From positions 1 through 26,263 of IMG/VR virus record IMGVR_UViG_3300028548_003810: DNA of 26,263 bases; one strand, given 5' to 3'. The notes beneath the pieces were generated by a model. It had not been told where the DNA came from, ran no database searches, and was given only the letters and a program-made list of their open reading frames with translations. This document shows, piece after piece, positions 1 to 6,930 of this stretch. The stretch is from a virus. The stretch's first letter is position 1; each line of letters starts with the position of its first letter. Position numbers and translations under genes: made by a program.

Positions 1-941
1 GCTTCTGCCTTTTTCTTATCAATCATATTGGTTTTAAACTCTTCATCAATATGTTGCTGACAAGTAGGACAATCTTCACTATTCTCAAAGAATGTTACAT
101 TTGTAGAATGGGCTTTATGTTTCTCTTTTAATGTTGATTGCAAATCTTTTAATTCATCAAATCTTGTTTTTATCTTTATTGAATCAGATATACTTTGAGT
201 CATATCATCACTGACTTTCTTTAAGTCATCAATGATTTTTTTCTTCTTGACAATCTCTTTCTCATTTGTTGATATAGAAGATTTCTTTTCATCTAGTAAT
301 TTTCTTTTGTTTTCTTTTAAATCTTCAATATAATTTTCTTTCAGATGAATTTTTTCGGATGTCAATTCAATATTATAAGCAATATCTTTCAATTCATCAT
401 CTATAGTTTTTAGTTTTTGTTTGAGAATCATATTCATCAAAGAGAAAATTTGAATGTCAAGAATTTCCTCTACTACTTCACGACGATGACGAGCCTTCAA
501 TTGCATAAAAGGAATAAAAGTAGAACTACCCAGAATTACAACCTGAGTAAAACTACGATAATTTAGTTTAAGAATTTGTTGTTCTAGATATTTTTGATAA
601 TCACGAACATTTGCATCTTGATTATACATTTTACCATTAATGTAAATCTCAAACACAGTTGGTTTGATGCCACGAATAATTTTTATTTTCTTGGTGCCAA
701 TACGAAACTCAACTTCTACCAGTGCATCACTGATATTAACAGAATTTACAAGTTGAGGTTTGTTGATATTACGAAATGGTTTTCCAAATAAACCAAAACA
801 TAAAGCATCAAGAATAGTAGATTTACCTGCACCATTCTCACCAATAATCAGTGTGGTAGAATTTTCATCTAACTGAATTTCTGTAAATTGGTTTCCTGTG
901 CTTAGAAAATTCTTCCAACGCACCATTTCAAAATGTATCAA
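1..941 (-). CDS. 46: Recombination endonuclease subunit gp46 (SbcC/Rad50-like), partial
   Basis: ATPase subunit of the gp46/gp47 complex, which resects DNA ends for recombination-dependent replication. About 313 N-terminal codons are present; the gene runs off the left edge. The P-loop GENGAGKST lies at residues 34-42, followed by a long charged coiled-coil stretch. A zinc-hook CPTC lies at about residues 291-294, as in the Rad50/SbcC family. I chose a TTG start at 941, which overlaps the gp47 stop as TTGA. It has an AGGA eight bases upstream and gives the N-terminus (M)IHFEMVRWKNFLSTGN. The ATG at 926 is the alternative, but it lacks a ribosome site and would drop five residues. The identity is firm; the start is likely. 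Confidence 0.93.
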   Translation of the reverse strand, partial: MIHFEMVRWKNFLSTGNQFTEIQLDENSTTLIIGENGAGKSTILDALCFGLFGKPFRNINKPQLVNSVNISDALVEVEFRIGTKKIKIIRGIKPTVFEIYINGKMYNQDANVRDYQKYLEQQILKLNYRSFTQVVILGSSTFIPFMQLKARHRREVVEEILDIQIFSLMNMILKQKLKTIDDELKDIAYNIELTSEKIHLKENYIEDLKENKRKLLDEKKSSISTNEKEIVKKKKIIDDLKKVSDDMTQSISDSIKIKTRFDELKDLQSTLKEKHKAHSTNVTFFENSEDCPTCQQHIDEEFKTNMIDKKKAE

Positions 942-1987
942 AGCTCTAAGTCCTGTGCCTCTGTGTATAGAGTTCTCATAGTGTTCTTCAATCTATCTTT
1001 ACTCAATGTCACATCTAGCTCGTCAATGTACCTGTCAAGCAGTGTCATAGTGTCCTCAGTGTTCTTAACAATATCATCTGATACATTGCTTGCATCTAAC
1101 TCTGAAAAATCTTCAATGATTTTAACTTCATAACAATCAGCTTGCAGAAGTTTATCAACAAATTTATCAAACTGATAAAGGTCTTTCTTATTGACTACAA
1201 TTAATTTTACATACTTATTTTTGTATCGTGTCATATCATTATTCATTTCAACACTGTCATCATAATATATTTTAGAGAACATTGTCAAGGGATTTACGAT
1301 ACGTTCTAGTTGTCTTGTGTTTGTATCAAATATATGAAATCCTTTTGGGTCATCATGATCATTCCAATAAATTTCATATGGTGTGCCGAGATAATATACA
1401 TGTCCATCATCAGATTTGTGATGATAATGTCCACTCATCACCATATCAAAACGATTGAATTCTTTTTTGTCCCAACCATGATCCATAATAAAACCTTTCT
1501 GCATGGCAAAACCATTTAGTTCTAAATGTCCCATACACACTTGGGCTGGAGATGTTTTCAACAGTTTCATAGTGTCAGACATGTTTTCACTATTAATCCA
1601 AGGAACAAATAATATCTTACATCCATCAAAATCTACTTCTGTAGCCTTTGGATATATTGTAATATTATCATGTCTACCATCTACTAATTCTTGTAGAGAA
1701 TTGACTTCATTCGTATTCTTATAAAAAGTATCATGATTTCCTACAAGCATATGAAAATCAATACCATCAAATTGGTTTACAAATCTTTCACGAAAATCTT
1801 TTGCAATTCTGTATGATACATATTTTCTTCTATCCATCACATCACCAAGATGAATAACAGTTGTTATGTTATTCTCTTTTAGATAAGGGAAGAAAACATT
1901 TTCATAAAAGTCGAAAAAGTATTCATTAAAATTAAGATTCTCAGATCTTGCGCCAAAATGAGTATCTGTGATCAATGCAACTTTCAA
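938..1987 (-). CDS. 47: Recombination endonuclease subunit gp47 (SbcD/Mre11-like)
   Basis: Nuclease partner of gp46. All the calcineurin-like phosphoesterase motifs of the Mre11/SbcD family are visible: DTH (residues 8-10), GDVMD (48-52), GNHD (83-86), GHLE (152-155) and SGHYHH (184-189). These residues hold the two metal ions. The length of 349 residues is near that of T4 gp47. The start is TTG, overlapping the gene 55 stop as TTGA, with GGAG eight bases upstream, so translation is probably coupled to gene 55. The gene is followed directly by gene 46 in the same overlapping style. Confidence 0.95.
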   Translation of the reverse strand: MKVALITDTHFGARSENLNFNEYFFDFYENVFFPYLKENNITTVIHLGDVMDRRKYVSYRIAKDFRERFVNQFDGIDFHMLVGNHDTFYKNTNEVNSLQELVDGRHDNITIYPKATEVDFDGCKILFVPWINSENMSDTMKLLKTSPAQVCMGHLELNGFAMQKGFIMDHGWDKKEFNRFDMVMSGHYHHKSDDGHVYYLGTPYEIYWNDHDDPKGFHIFDTNTRQLERIVNPLTMFSKIYYDDSVEMNNDMTRYKNKYVKLIVVNKKDLYQFDKFVDKLLQADCYEVKIIEDFSELDASNVSDDIVKNTEDTMTLLDRYIDELDVTLSKDRLKNTMRTLYTEAQDLEL

Positions 1988-2520
1988 TCGTCTTTCTCCA
2001 TAAAAACTTCCAATCCTTTAGCTAAAGTAGTTTCTTTCTTTTTAGGTTTGTATACATCTTCATCTGGAAGCAAACTATTAATGAATGTCTCATCAATACT
2101 ATAAACAGTATCATCACCTGCCATTGTTATAAATGGAACATAACTTTGTTTTTCAATCATCTTATTTCTAACATGCACTTGCTTTTTTTCAGCTTGGATT
2201 CTTCGAAGAAATGCATAATATATGATTTGAGTAAAATATGCAAATGGATTTTTAGATTTCTCTGGGTCAAAATTATATGCGTATTGTAGACAGTTTTGAA
2301 TACCATCAGAAATCATTTCATCACGATATGAATAATTGATAAAATTTGGTCTGTAAGATAAATGAGTAGCAATTTTTAGGAAACACTCGCCAATATAATT
2401 TGTCAATGGTGGTGTGTAATCATCGTCATCTTCATAATCTTTACATTCGTCTTTCCATTCTACCATAGCTAGTAGAAATTTTTTATTGTCTACATAATGA
2501 ACACTTTTTTTCTTGACCAC
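1984..2520 (-). CDS. 55: Late-transcription sigma factor gp55
   Basis: Phage sigma factor that directs host RNA polymerase to TATAAATA late promoters. The 178 residues match the layout of T4 gp55 (185 aa): an N-terminal YVDNKKFLLAMVEWK segment, a central EMISDGI...NFDPEKSKNPFAYFTQ core resembling sigma region 2, and SIDETFI near the C-terminus. The protein ends in LEVFMEKDD, a hydrophobic-acidic tail like the T4 element (LDFLYE) that binds the gp45 sliding clamp. That implies clamp-activated late transcription here too. The start is GTG, with AAGGAG six bases upstream. A sigma70-type promoter lies just upstream, which fits expression before the late genes. Confidence 0.94.
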   Translation of the reverse strand: MVKKKSVHYVDNKKFLLAMVEWKDECKDYEDDDDYTPPLTNYIGECFLKIATHLSYRPNFINYSYRDEMISDGIQNCLQYAYNFDPEKSKNPFAYFTQIIYYAFLRRIQAEKKQVHVRNKMIEKQSYVPFITMAGDDTVYSIDETFINSLLPDEDVYKPKKKETTLAKGLEVFMEKDD

Positions 2521-2542
2521 CTCAATCTCCTTTAATATATAT

Positions 2543-2571
2543 ATTATAACATAAAAAAAATATTATTGCAA
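2543..2571 (-). promoter_or_regulatory. Sigma70-type promoter of gene 55
   Basis: On the minus strand, -35 TTGCAA (2566-2571) and -10 TATAAT (2543-2548) are separated by exactly 17 bases. The -10 is preceded by TG one base away (extended -10, TGTTATAAT), a form also common in T4 early promoters. Transcription would start near 2536, giving a short leader that carries AAGGAG before the GTG of gene 55. No late octamer is present here, so gene 55 is probably read by host holoenzyme. Confidence 0.7.
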
Positions 2572-2605
2572 TATAATATTATATCAATATTTTTAATAAA
2601 ATCTA

Positions 2606-2634
2606 TTGACAGGGGGTTCTGAACTCACTATAAT
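2606..2634 (+). promoter_or_regulatory. Perfect-consensus sigma70 promoter pointing rightward (antisense)
   Basis: The plus strand carries TTGACA (2606-2611), a 17-base spacer and TATAAT (2629-2634): both hexamers and the spacing match the bacterial consensus exactly. The spacer contains the palindrome GTTCTGAAC (2616-2624), a possible operator. Transcription would start near 2641 and run antisense into the LSm-like gene and uvsW. No plus-strand gene follows. The pair with the gene 55 promoter is divergent, with the -35 boxes 34 bases apart. Confidence 0.6.
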
Positions 2635-2650
2635 AGACCATGTAGGGCGT

Positions 2651-3100
2651 TTAATGAATAGTTACATTTGATTTGATATGTTGTAATAAGTCATTAAGTT
2701 TATCTATTTCTACTTCTTCTACTTCTTCTTCAATTTCATATAACTCTTTATCTGTTGGTTCTATAGTTTCATCAAAATCTGGGCCTCCATCAGAAATATT
2801 AAATTGATTGATGCAATGTTTATAATAATTTGAAAGTTCTATAGAAGCAGAAACTAGCATAACAATATTACGTGAATTGATATCAATAAACTCATCATCT
2901 GTTAATGGATGAATCCATGGTGATAAGCTTAAAGCTTCAACAAATCCTGTCTCTGTCTTTTTTGGTACAAGAACAAGTTTTAATGGAAAAGATATATGTA
3001 TAGTTTTTTGCGAATCATTAGAAATATCATATGTCTCTAATATTTTTCCTATAATACTTTCTCCATTAGTCAATTTTAAAATTACAACTGATTCTTTCAT
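2651..3100 (-). CDS. LSm/Hfq-like domain protein of unknown role
   Basis: A 149-residue protein. The first 80 residues resemble a small beta-barrel of the Sm/LSm type: it starts VVILKLTNGESIIGKIL, the classic strand 1-strand 2 pattern, and continues with alternating beta strands (IHISFPLKLVLVP, NIVMLVSAS). The C-terminal third is acidic (EIEEEVEEVEIDKLNDLL) and probably disordered or coiled. The ATG overlaps the uvsW stop (ATGA). I recall unnamed proteins of this kind near uvsW and 55 in marine T4-like phages. RNA binding is inferred only from the fold resemblance; the function is unknown. Confidence 0.75.
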   Translation of the reverse strand: MKESVVILKLTNGESIIGKILETYDISNDSQKTIHISFPLKLVLVPKKTETGFVEALSLSPWIHPLTDDEFIDINSRNIVMLVSASIELSNYYKHCINQFNISDGGPDFDETIEPTDKELYEIEEEVEEVEIDKLNDLLQHIKSNVTIH

Positions 3101-4563
3101 AGTTTTATCCTATTAATTTTGTAATTGAATTTTTGACTTTTATATATTTTTAGACGTTCACTGAAATGTCTTAAAAGAAAATTAATTCTATTGTTTGGCA
3201 TAGAACAGTCGTCTACAATGTCAAATAACCTAATGGTATTTTTAATGTCAGTTTTGCGCAAACCTCTCCCGATAGATTGCAAAACTCTGATTTTAGACTT
3301 GGACGGTGAACTGAACACGATGTTGTGGATATTACGAATATTAATACCAGTACTGAATGTGCCATAACTCGCAACAATAATTGCGTTCTTTTCATTTTCA
3401 ACAATCTCTCTTATTTCTTCTCTAGTTTCTGCATCGACACCACCATGAACAAAAAATATAGATCTATCCTTGTATTTATTAATTAACAATTCATGCAAAA
3501 CCTTTCCATGCTTTTCTACAAATTGAAAAAGGCATAGTGTGTTACCATCAATGCGCCCCATAAGGTCAACAATAAAATCATTCCTTTCAGGTTTTGTGAC
3601 AACAAATTCCAGTTCTTGTGCATATTCAAATTCCTCTATTAATTGTCTGTCTTCATCTGGGTAACCTAATATTATACAATTAATTTCTAAATTGGCCAAT
3701 GTTTTATTATCAATAAGTTCTCTGGTTGTTATAACATATTTAGACTTTCCAAATAATCCCTCTAAAACAAGGCGATGTGTTTGTGTATCATCTAATGTTC
3801 CTGTCAAACCAAATCTGTATTTACACTTATGCAATTTAGTCATAATTCCAGTAAGAGATTTTGCCTTGAATAAATGAGCTTCATCACCTACCACGCAACC
3901 AAATTGTTTAAAATATCTTTGAGGCATTTTGTGTAATGATTGCCATGTAGATATAACCACATCTTTAACTACTTTTTTATCATGACCTTGATAAATTTTC
4001 TGACAATGTTTTTCTGAATCCCAACCATAATCTGCAAAATCTTTATACATCTGTTCTACTAATGAAGTTGTTGGAACTAATATAAGAGTTTTTAATTTTT
4101 TCATATAGTAATAACGAATAAGACAATATATTATAAGTGATTTACCAGAAGCAGTGGGAGAGATAAGAAGAGCCCGATTAGTTGCAATTGCATGAGCAAC
4201 AGCACTGATTTGATAATCTCTCGGTTTAATTCTTTCTCCACCAAGAGTAGGTTTCAATGCCTCTACAAACCCTTCAACAGCCTTTCTTGATACTGGCCTT
4301 TTACTTAACACACCAGTATCAAGATTATAATCTACATTAGAGTTTTGTAAATATTCTTCTATGTAAGGTAAAAGTCCCACATAAATTTCTCCTGTATTAA
4401 TATTATACAGACGAATTTTACCATCCCACATTTTATTGCGAAAACTTGGCATAAATTTATGGCCGGGAACTTCAAATGTAAAAAAATCATTAAGTTCTGC
4501 TGCGATAGATGGTTCCACATCTATTAGATTAAGATGAACTTCATTTTTTTTAGAAATAAGCAT
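3097..4563 (-). CDS. uvsW: UvsW-type DNA/RNA helicase
   Basis: SF2 helicase that in T4 unwinds R-loops and branched DNA and shifts origin-dependent replication to recombination-dependent replication. From the chosen start it has 488 residues. The N-terminal DNA-binding domain (residues 1-100, with WDGKIRLYN) is followed by Walker A SPTASGKS (135-142), DEAH (227-230), LTGTL (motif III) and a C-terminal QSIGRGLRK (motif VI). It aligns with T4 UvsW along its length. I chose the ATG at 4563, because T4 UvsW begins just there relative to the domain. An in-frame GTG at 4596 would add 11 residues and deepen the overlap with the upstream gene from 14 to 47 bases. Confidence 0.94.
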   Translation of the reverse strand: MLISKKNEVHLNLIDVEPSIAAELNDFFTFEVPGHKFMPSFRNKMWDGKIRLYNINTGEIYVGLLPYIEEYLQNSNVDYNLDTGVLSKRPVSRKAVEGFVEALKPTLGGERIKPRDYQISAVAHAIATNRALLISPTASGKSLIIYCLIRYYYMKKLKTLILVPTTSLVEQMYKDFADYGWDSEKHCQKIYQGHDKKVVKDVVISTWQSLHKMPQRYFKQFGCVVGDEAHLFKAKSLTGIMTKLHKCKYRFGLTGTLDDTQTHRLVLEGLFGKSKYVITTRELIDNKTLANLEINCIILGYPDEDRQLIEEFEYAQELEFVVTKPERNDFIVDLMGRIDGNTLCLFQFVEKHGKVLHELLINKYKDRSIFFVHGGVDAETREEIREIVENEKNAIIVASYGTFSTGINIRNIHNIVFSSPSKSKIRVLQSIGRGLRKTDIKNTIRLFDIVDDCSMPNNRINFLLRHFSERLKIYKSQKFNYKINRIKL

Positions 4564-5161
4564 ATTGATATTCTTCTCTAGAACCATAATCCCCACGAAG
4601 AATACAATTCCAAGAAATACTTGTTCTCTCAGCTGACGTTGGTGGAACCCAATGCTGCAACCACGACGGAAAAATTAATCCAGTTCCGACAATCGAATCG
4701 AATTGTAACATAGAAGAATTCTGCCAAGTTGCAGTTCCAGCTGGTTTTAAAATATTTGCTTGTGGTTTTGGGTCAAAAAATTGTATGGGAGATGAATCCT
4801 TTGAACTTTCTATGTAATACACACCAGACAAAAAATTATTAGAATGTGTATGTGGTGGATGTGCTCTACCTTCATTCATATGATTTCCCCACATACTAGT
4901 TATTTCAATACTTTTGTATGCATCATACTTTAAATTTTTCAAGATATTAGCAGTAGTATTTTGAACAATCTCTACTAGAGATTTAAATTCTTCTAATTTA
5001 AACAAGTTGTCTTTAGTTTGAATCATTCCTTCCATTGTCATTGGTTGGTTTTTAATATATTCAATCATTTTTAAATGTTCATCAAACAAGTCTGATTCGA
5101 ATTTGTAAATCATTGTGGGAAACGCCGCATACTCATCAATCTTTAAATTCACATCAACCAT
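4550..5161 (-). CDS. Putative 2-oxoglutarate/Fe(II) oxygenase (2OG-FeII_Oxy_5-like)
   Basis: Likely 2OG/Fe(II)-dependent dioxygenase, 203 residues from the ATG at 5161. The signature of this phage-rich family is visible: HTHSNNFLSGVYYI (iron ligands around H104/H106), then GLIFPSWLQHWV with the distal His170, and R179 in ERTSISWN, which would bind 2-oxoglutarate. The substrate is unknown; relatives in marine phages are also uncharacterised. It overlaps the preceding oxygenase by 13 bases and uvsW by 14, so the three are probably one transcript. GGAG lies nine bases before the ATG at 5161. An ATG at 5176 (five more residues) is possible. Confidence 0.85.
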   Translation of the reverse strand: MVDVNLKIDEYAAFPTMIYKFESDLFDEHLKMIEYIKNQPMTMEGMIQTKDNLFKLEEFKSLVEIVQNTTANILKNLKYDAYKSIEITSMWGNHMNEGRAHPPHTHSNNFLSGVYYIESSKDSSPIQFFDPKPQANILKPAGTATWQNSSMLQFDSIVGTGLIFPSWLQHWVPPTSAERTSISWNCILRGDYGSREEYQYAYF

Positions 5162-5688
5162 GATACTATGCTCCATCTTTCGCCTTTCGTGATAGGTTTA
5201 ACTTCATGAGGAAACATAAAGTTGGATGGAAATATAATTCCAGAACCAGATTTAGTTTTATAACTATTATTTTCAACGATAAATTCACCACCTTCATATT
5301 CGTTGTTTATAAAGAAAATAACTGTAGCCTGTGGATATCCATATCGTTGACCATGAGAATGATGAATGTTGTCAGAATGAAGAGACATAAACCCATCCAC
5401 TCCGTATCTATTAATACGAAAATTAGTGTGATGAATACAAGAAAAATTTTTATGTTTTTCTCCATACAATTTCATAATCTTCAAAACAGATTCTTTTAAT
5501 CTAGGATAAGGTCTATTTAAATCTTCTACCCAAACTTCATCCATCAAAACTCTATTTTGACTATCTGAATTAACACCTTCATTGCTAGAGTATGTAGAAT
5601 TTTTCCATGTCCAAGGATAGTTCATAATTTCTTTGCATAAATCAGCAGGAACAATATTATCATAATATTCAATCCAATTATTTAACAT
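5149..5688 (-). CDS. Putative 2-oxoglutarate/Fe(II) oxygenase (prolyl-4-hydroxylase-like)
   Basis: Second oxygenase, of a different subfamily from its neighbour: 179 residues with the P4H-type core. His104 and Asp106 (HSDNIHH), distal His161 (FPHEV) and Arg171 (GERWSIVSW) form the complete iron and 2-oxoglutarate site, and EGGEFIVEN is the typical strand before it. The ATG at 5688 overlaps the uvsY stop as TGATG and has GGAGG six bases upstream; the TTG one codon earlier is less likely. Substrates in this family include prolines in proteins and nucleic-acid bases; nothing here decides between them. Confidence 0.88.
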   Translation of the reverse strand: MLNNWIEYYDNIVPADLCKEIMNYPWTWKNSTYSSNEGVNSDSQNRVLMDEVWVEDLNRPYPRLKESVLKIMKLYGEKHKNFSCIHHTNFRINRYGVDGFMSLHSDNIHHSHGQRYGYPQATVIFFINNEYEGGEFIVENNSYKTKSGSGIIFPSNFMFPHEVKPITKGERWSIVSWLM

Positions 5689-6125
5689 CAAAAACCTCCA
5701 GACAAATGTATTTGTTGCTGTTGGGCATTTTTAATATCCCAACCTCTTTGTTCAATACCTTTTAAAGTATCCTCTATAAGACCTAATGCGCATTTATGAT
5801 ACTCAAGTTTTTTATCAATTTCTATTATTTCATCATCTGCATTAATATACATATCAAGGTCTGTTCTGAGAACTTTCATATCAAATGGTTTTTCTGAGTA
5901 AATCTTTGAGTCAGATTTGCCCGCATAATATTCCCATTTATTGAAATACATTTTTCTGTGATCTAGTTTTAATTGAAAAATTAAAAGTTTATACTTGGCT
6001 TTGTATTCGTTCCATTTAGGTCGAATTCTTTGATTTTTATATGACTCTTGGTGTAAGTGTTCAAAATTATCATCAATATCTAAATCTCTCTTTGCTTCAG
6101 CGGAGAGTTCACTTAATTTATCCAT
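5688..6125 (-). CDS. uvsY: UvsY-like recombination mediator
   Basis: Loads the UvsX recombinase onto gp32-coated single-stranded DNA in T4. The 145 residues match T4 UvsY (137 aa) in pattern: KWNEYKAKYK early on, then the hallmark YYAGKSD (T4: YYSGRGD), MKVLRTDL, DKKLEYHKCALGLIEDTLKGI and a C-terminal RGWDIKNA (T4: RGFAIKH). The gene follows the tube-like tail gene after a 12-base gap and overlaps the first oxygenase. uvsX and gene 32 are not in the window. Confidence 0.9.
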   Translation of the reverse strand: MDKLSELSAEAKRDLDIDDNFEHLHQESYKNQRIRPKWNEYKAKYKLLIFQLKLDHRKMYFNKWEYYAGKSDSKIYSEKPFDMKVLRTDLDMYINADDEIIEIDKKLEYHKCALGLIEDTLKGIEQRGWDIKNAQQQQIHLSGGF

Positions 6126-6137
6126 TCATTATCCTAA

Positions 6138-6722
6138 TTAAATTTTCACTATCTCATATAATTGATATTCAAAAGTTGCAGATGCTTTCATATATTCAAC
6201 ATCAGTAGCACTTTGATCATAATCAAGAGCACTCAATGTCGTGGGAAACATATCACGAAATCTAACTTCAACAATAGGATTATTCTTATTTGATAGAATT
6301 GTTAATGTTGAATCTGATGTCATATTTCTATCTGACTTGGTGAACATGCCAGATCTTGTTCCTGCTTTTTCATATCCCAAATCTGATGTTTCAGAGGTTT
6401 CATCTCTAAAAACTCTAAACTGTTCTGTAGATTTTGGAAAACCAGCAGCAGTTATCCAATTATGCAAAGATAAATAATTTTCAAGATATTCATCTACTAT
6501 AAAGGATAACTCAAAACTTGCGAAATCTACATTATCACCTTGAATTGAAACTTGTTTAAACCTTGATTCTAATATTGTGGTTCCTAATGTAATTCCAGGC
6601 AAATTACATGCAGTTGTAAAGAACTGCACTTTAGGAAGTTGATTAATTATAAAACTAAATTGAGTTGGACTTGCATAATCCAATTTATCTGGTTGTCGCT
6701 CAAGTGCTTTTGTAGTGGCCAT
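6138..6722 (-). CDS. Tail-tube-fold protein in the gene 3 position (gp3/gp54-like)
   Basis: A 194-residue protein that shares a clear pattern with gp19 of this same window: QFSFIINQLP, then a TACNLPGITLG segment (gp19: TSAQLPGMTVE), then IQGDNVDFASFELSFIVDEYLENYLSLHNW (gp19: IAGDRTFEEWTVTFYNDTNFAIRNAMERW; quoted here in part). In marine T4-like phages the gene between 23 and uvsY is usually called gene 3 (tail completion); a tube-like fold would also suit a gp54-type tube initiator. I cannot decide between them. The ATG has no ribosome-binding site and lies five bases after an exact TATAAATA, so the mRNA is probably leaderless. Confidence 0.8.
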   Translation of the reverse strand: MATTKALERQPDKLDYASPTQFSFIINQLPKVQFFTTACNLPGITLGTTILESRFKQVSIQGDNVDFASFELSFIVDEYLENYLSLHNWITAAGFPKSTEQFRVFRDETSETSDLGYEKAGTRSGMFTKSDRNMTSDSTLTILSNKNNPIVEVRFRDMFPTTLSALDYDQSATDVEYMKASATFEYQLYEIVKI

Positions 6723-6727
6723 ACAAG

Positions 6728-6735
6728 TATTTATA
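6728..6735 (-). promoter_or_regulatory. T4-type late promoter TATAAATA (tube-like gene)
   Basis: An exact late octamer on the minus strand. In T4 the octamer covers -13 to -6, so +1 would fall on the A of the ATG at 6722. The stretch between the octamer and the ATG is only CTTGT. It lies 115 bases beyond the gp23 terminator hairpin and restarts late transcription for the tail gene, uvsY and what follows. Confidence 0.8.
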
Positions 6736-6770
6736 ACATTTTAAAACCCTCTCAAAAATTTTGCAATGTT

Positions 6771-6817
6771 AAGTGATAAGTTTTTTATAAAAAAGTATCA
6801 AGTGACAAGTTTTTTTT
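6771..6817. repeat. Two direct repeats AAGTGAYAAGTTTTTT
   Basis: Copies at 6771-6786 and 6800-6817 (the second with two further T) differ by one base in 16 and start 29 bases apart. They lie between the gp23 terminator and the late promoter of the tube-like gene. On the transcribed strand they read A-tract then CTTRTCACTT. They may be a protein-binding site, but I recognise no known box. Apart from the late promoter, this 208-base gap holds no gene. Confidence 0.5.
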
Positions 6818-6849
6818 AATATTTTTCATAAACGAATAAACCAATAAAC

Positions 6850-6874
6850 AAAAAAAAGGGGTCCGACGGACCCC
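6850..6874 (-). terminator. Intrinsic terminator after gene 23
   Basis: A perfect 7-bp GC-rich stem (GGGGTCC/GGACCCC at 6858-6864 and 6868-6874) closes a 3-base loop and is followed on the minus strand by eight T residues (6850-6857). It lies 57 bases past the gp23 stop and is the only strong terminator I see in the window. Confidence 0.93.
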
Positions 6875-6891
6875 TGTAACTTTCTTCTTTA

Positions 6892-6922
6892 TTCCACGAT
6901 TATTATTATTCTATTCGTGGAA
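6892..6922 (-). other. Hairpin between the gene 23 stop and the terminator
   Basis: A perfect 8-bp inverted repeat TTCCACGA/TCGTGGAA (6892-6899 and 6915-6922) with a 15-base AT loop. It begins eight bases after the gp23 stop and has no T-run. It could protect the 3' end of the capsid mRNA or assist termination. Confidence 0.6.
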
Positions 6923-6930
6923 AGATTACC

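Noticed and set aside
2616-2624. GTTCTGAAC as a LexA operator
   Set aside because: The alphaproteobacterial SOS box is GTTC-N7-GTTC and the Gram-positive one GAAC-N4-GTTC; this palindrome fits neither.
3473-3480. AATAAATA inside uvsW as a late promoter
   Set aside because: It is inside a coding region with no gene start following; it shows that one-mismatch octamers arise by chance here.
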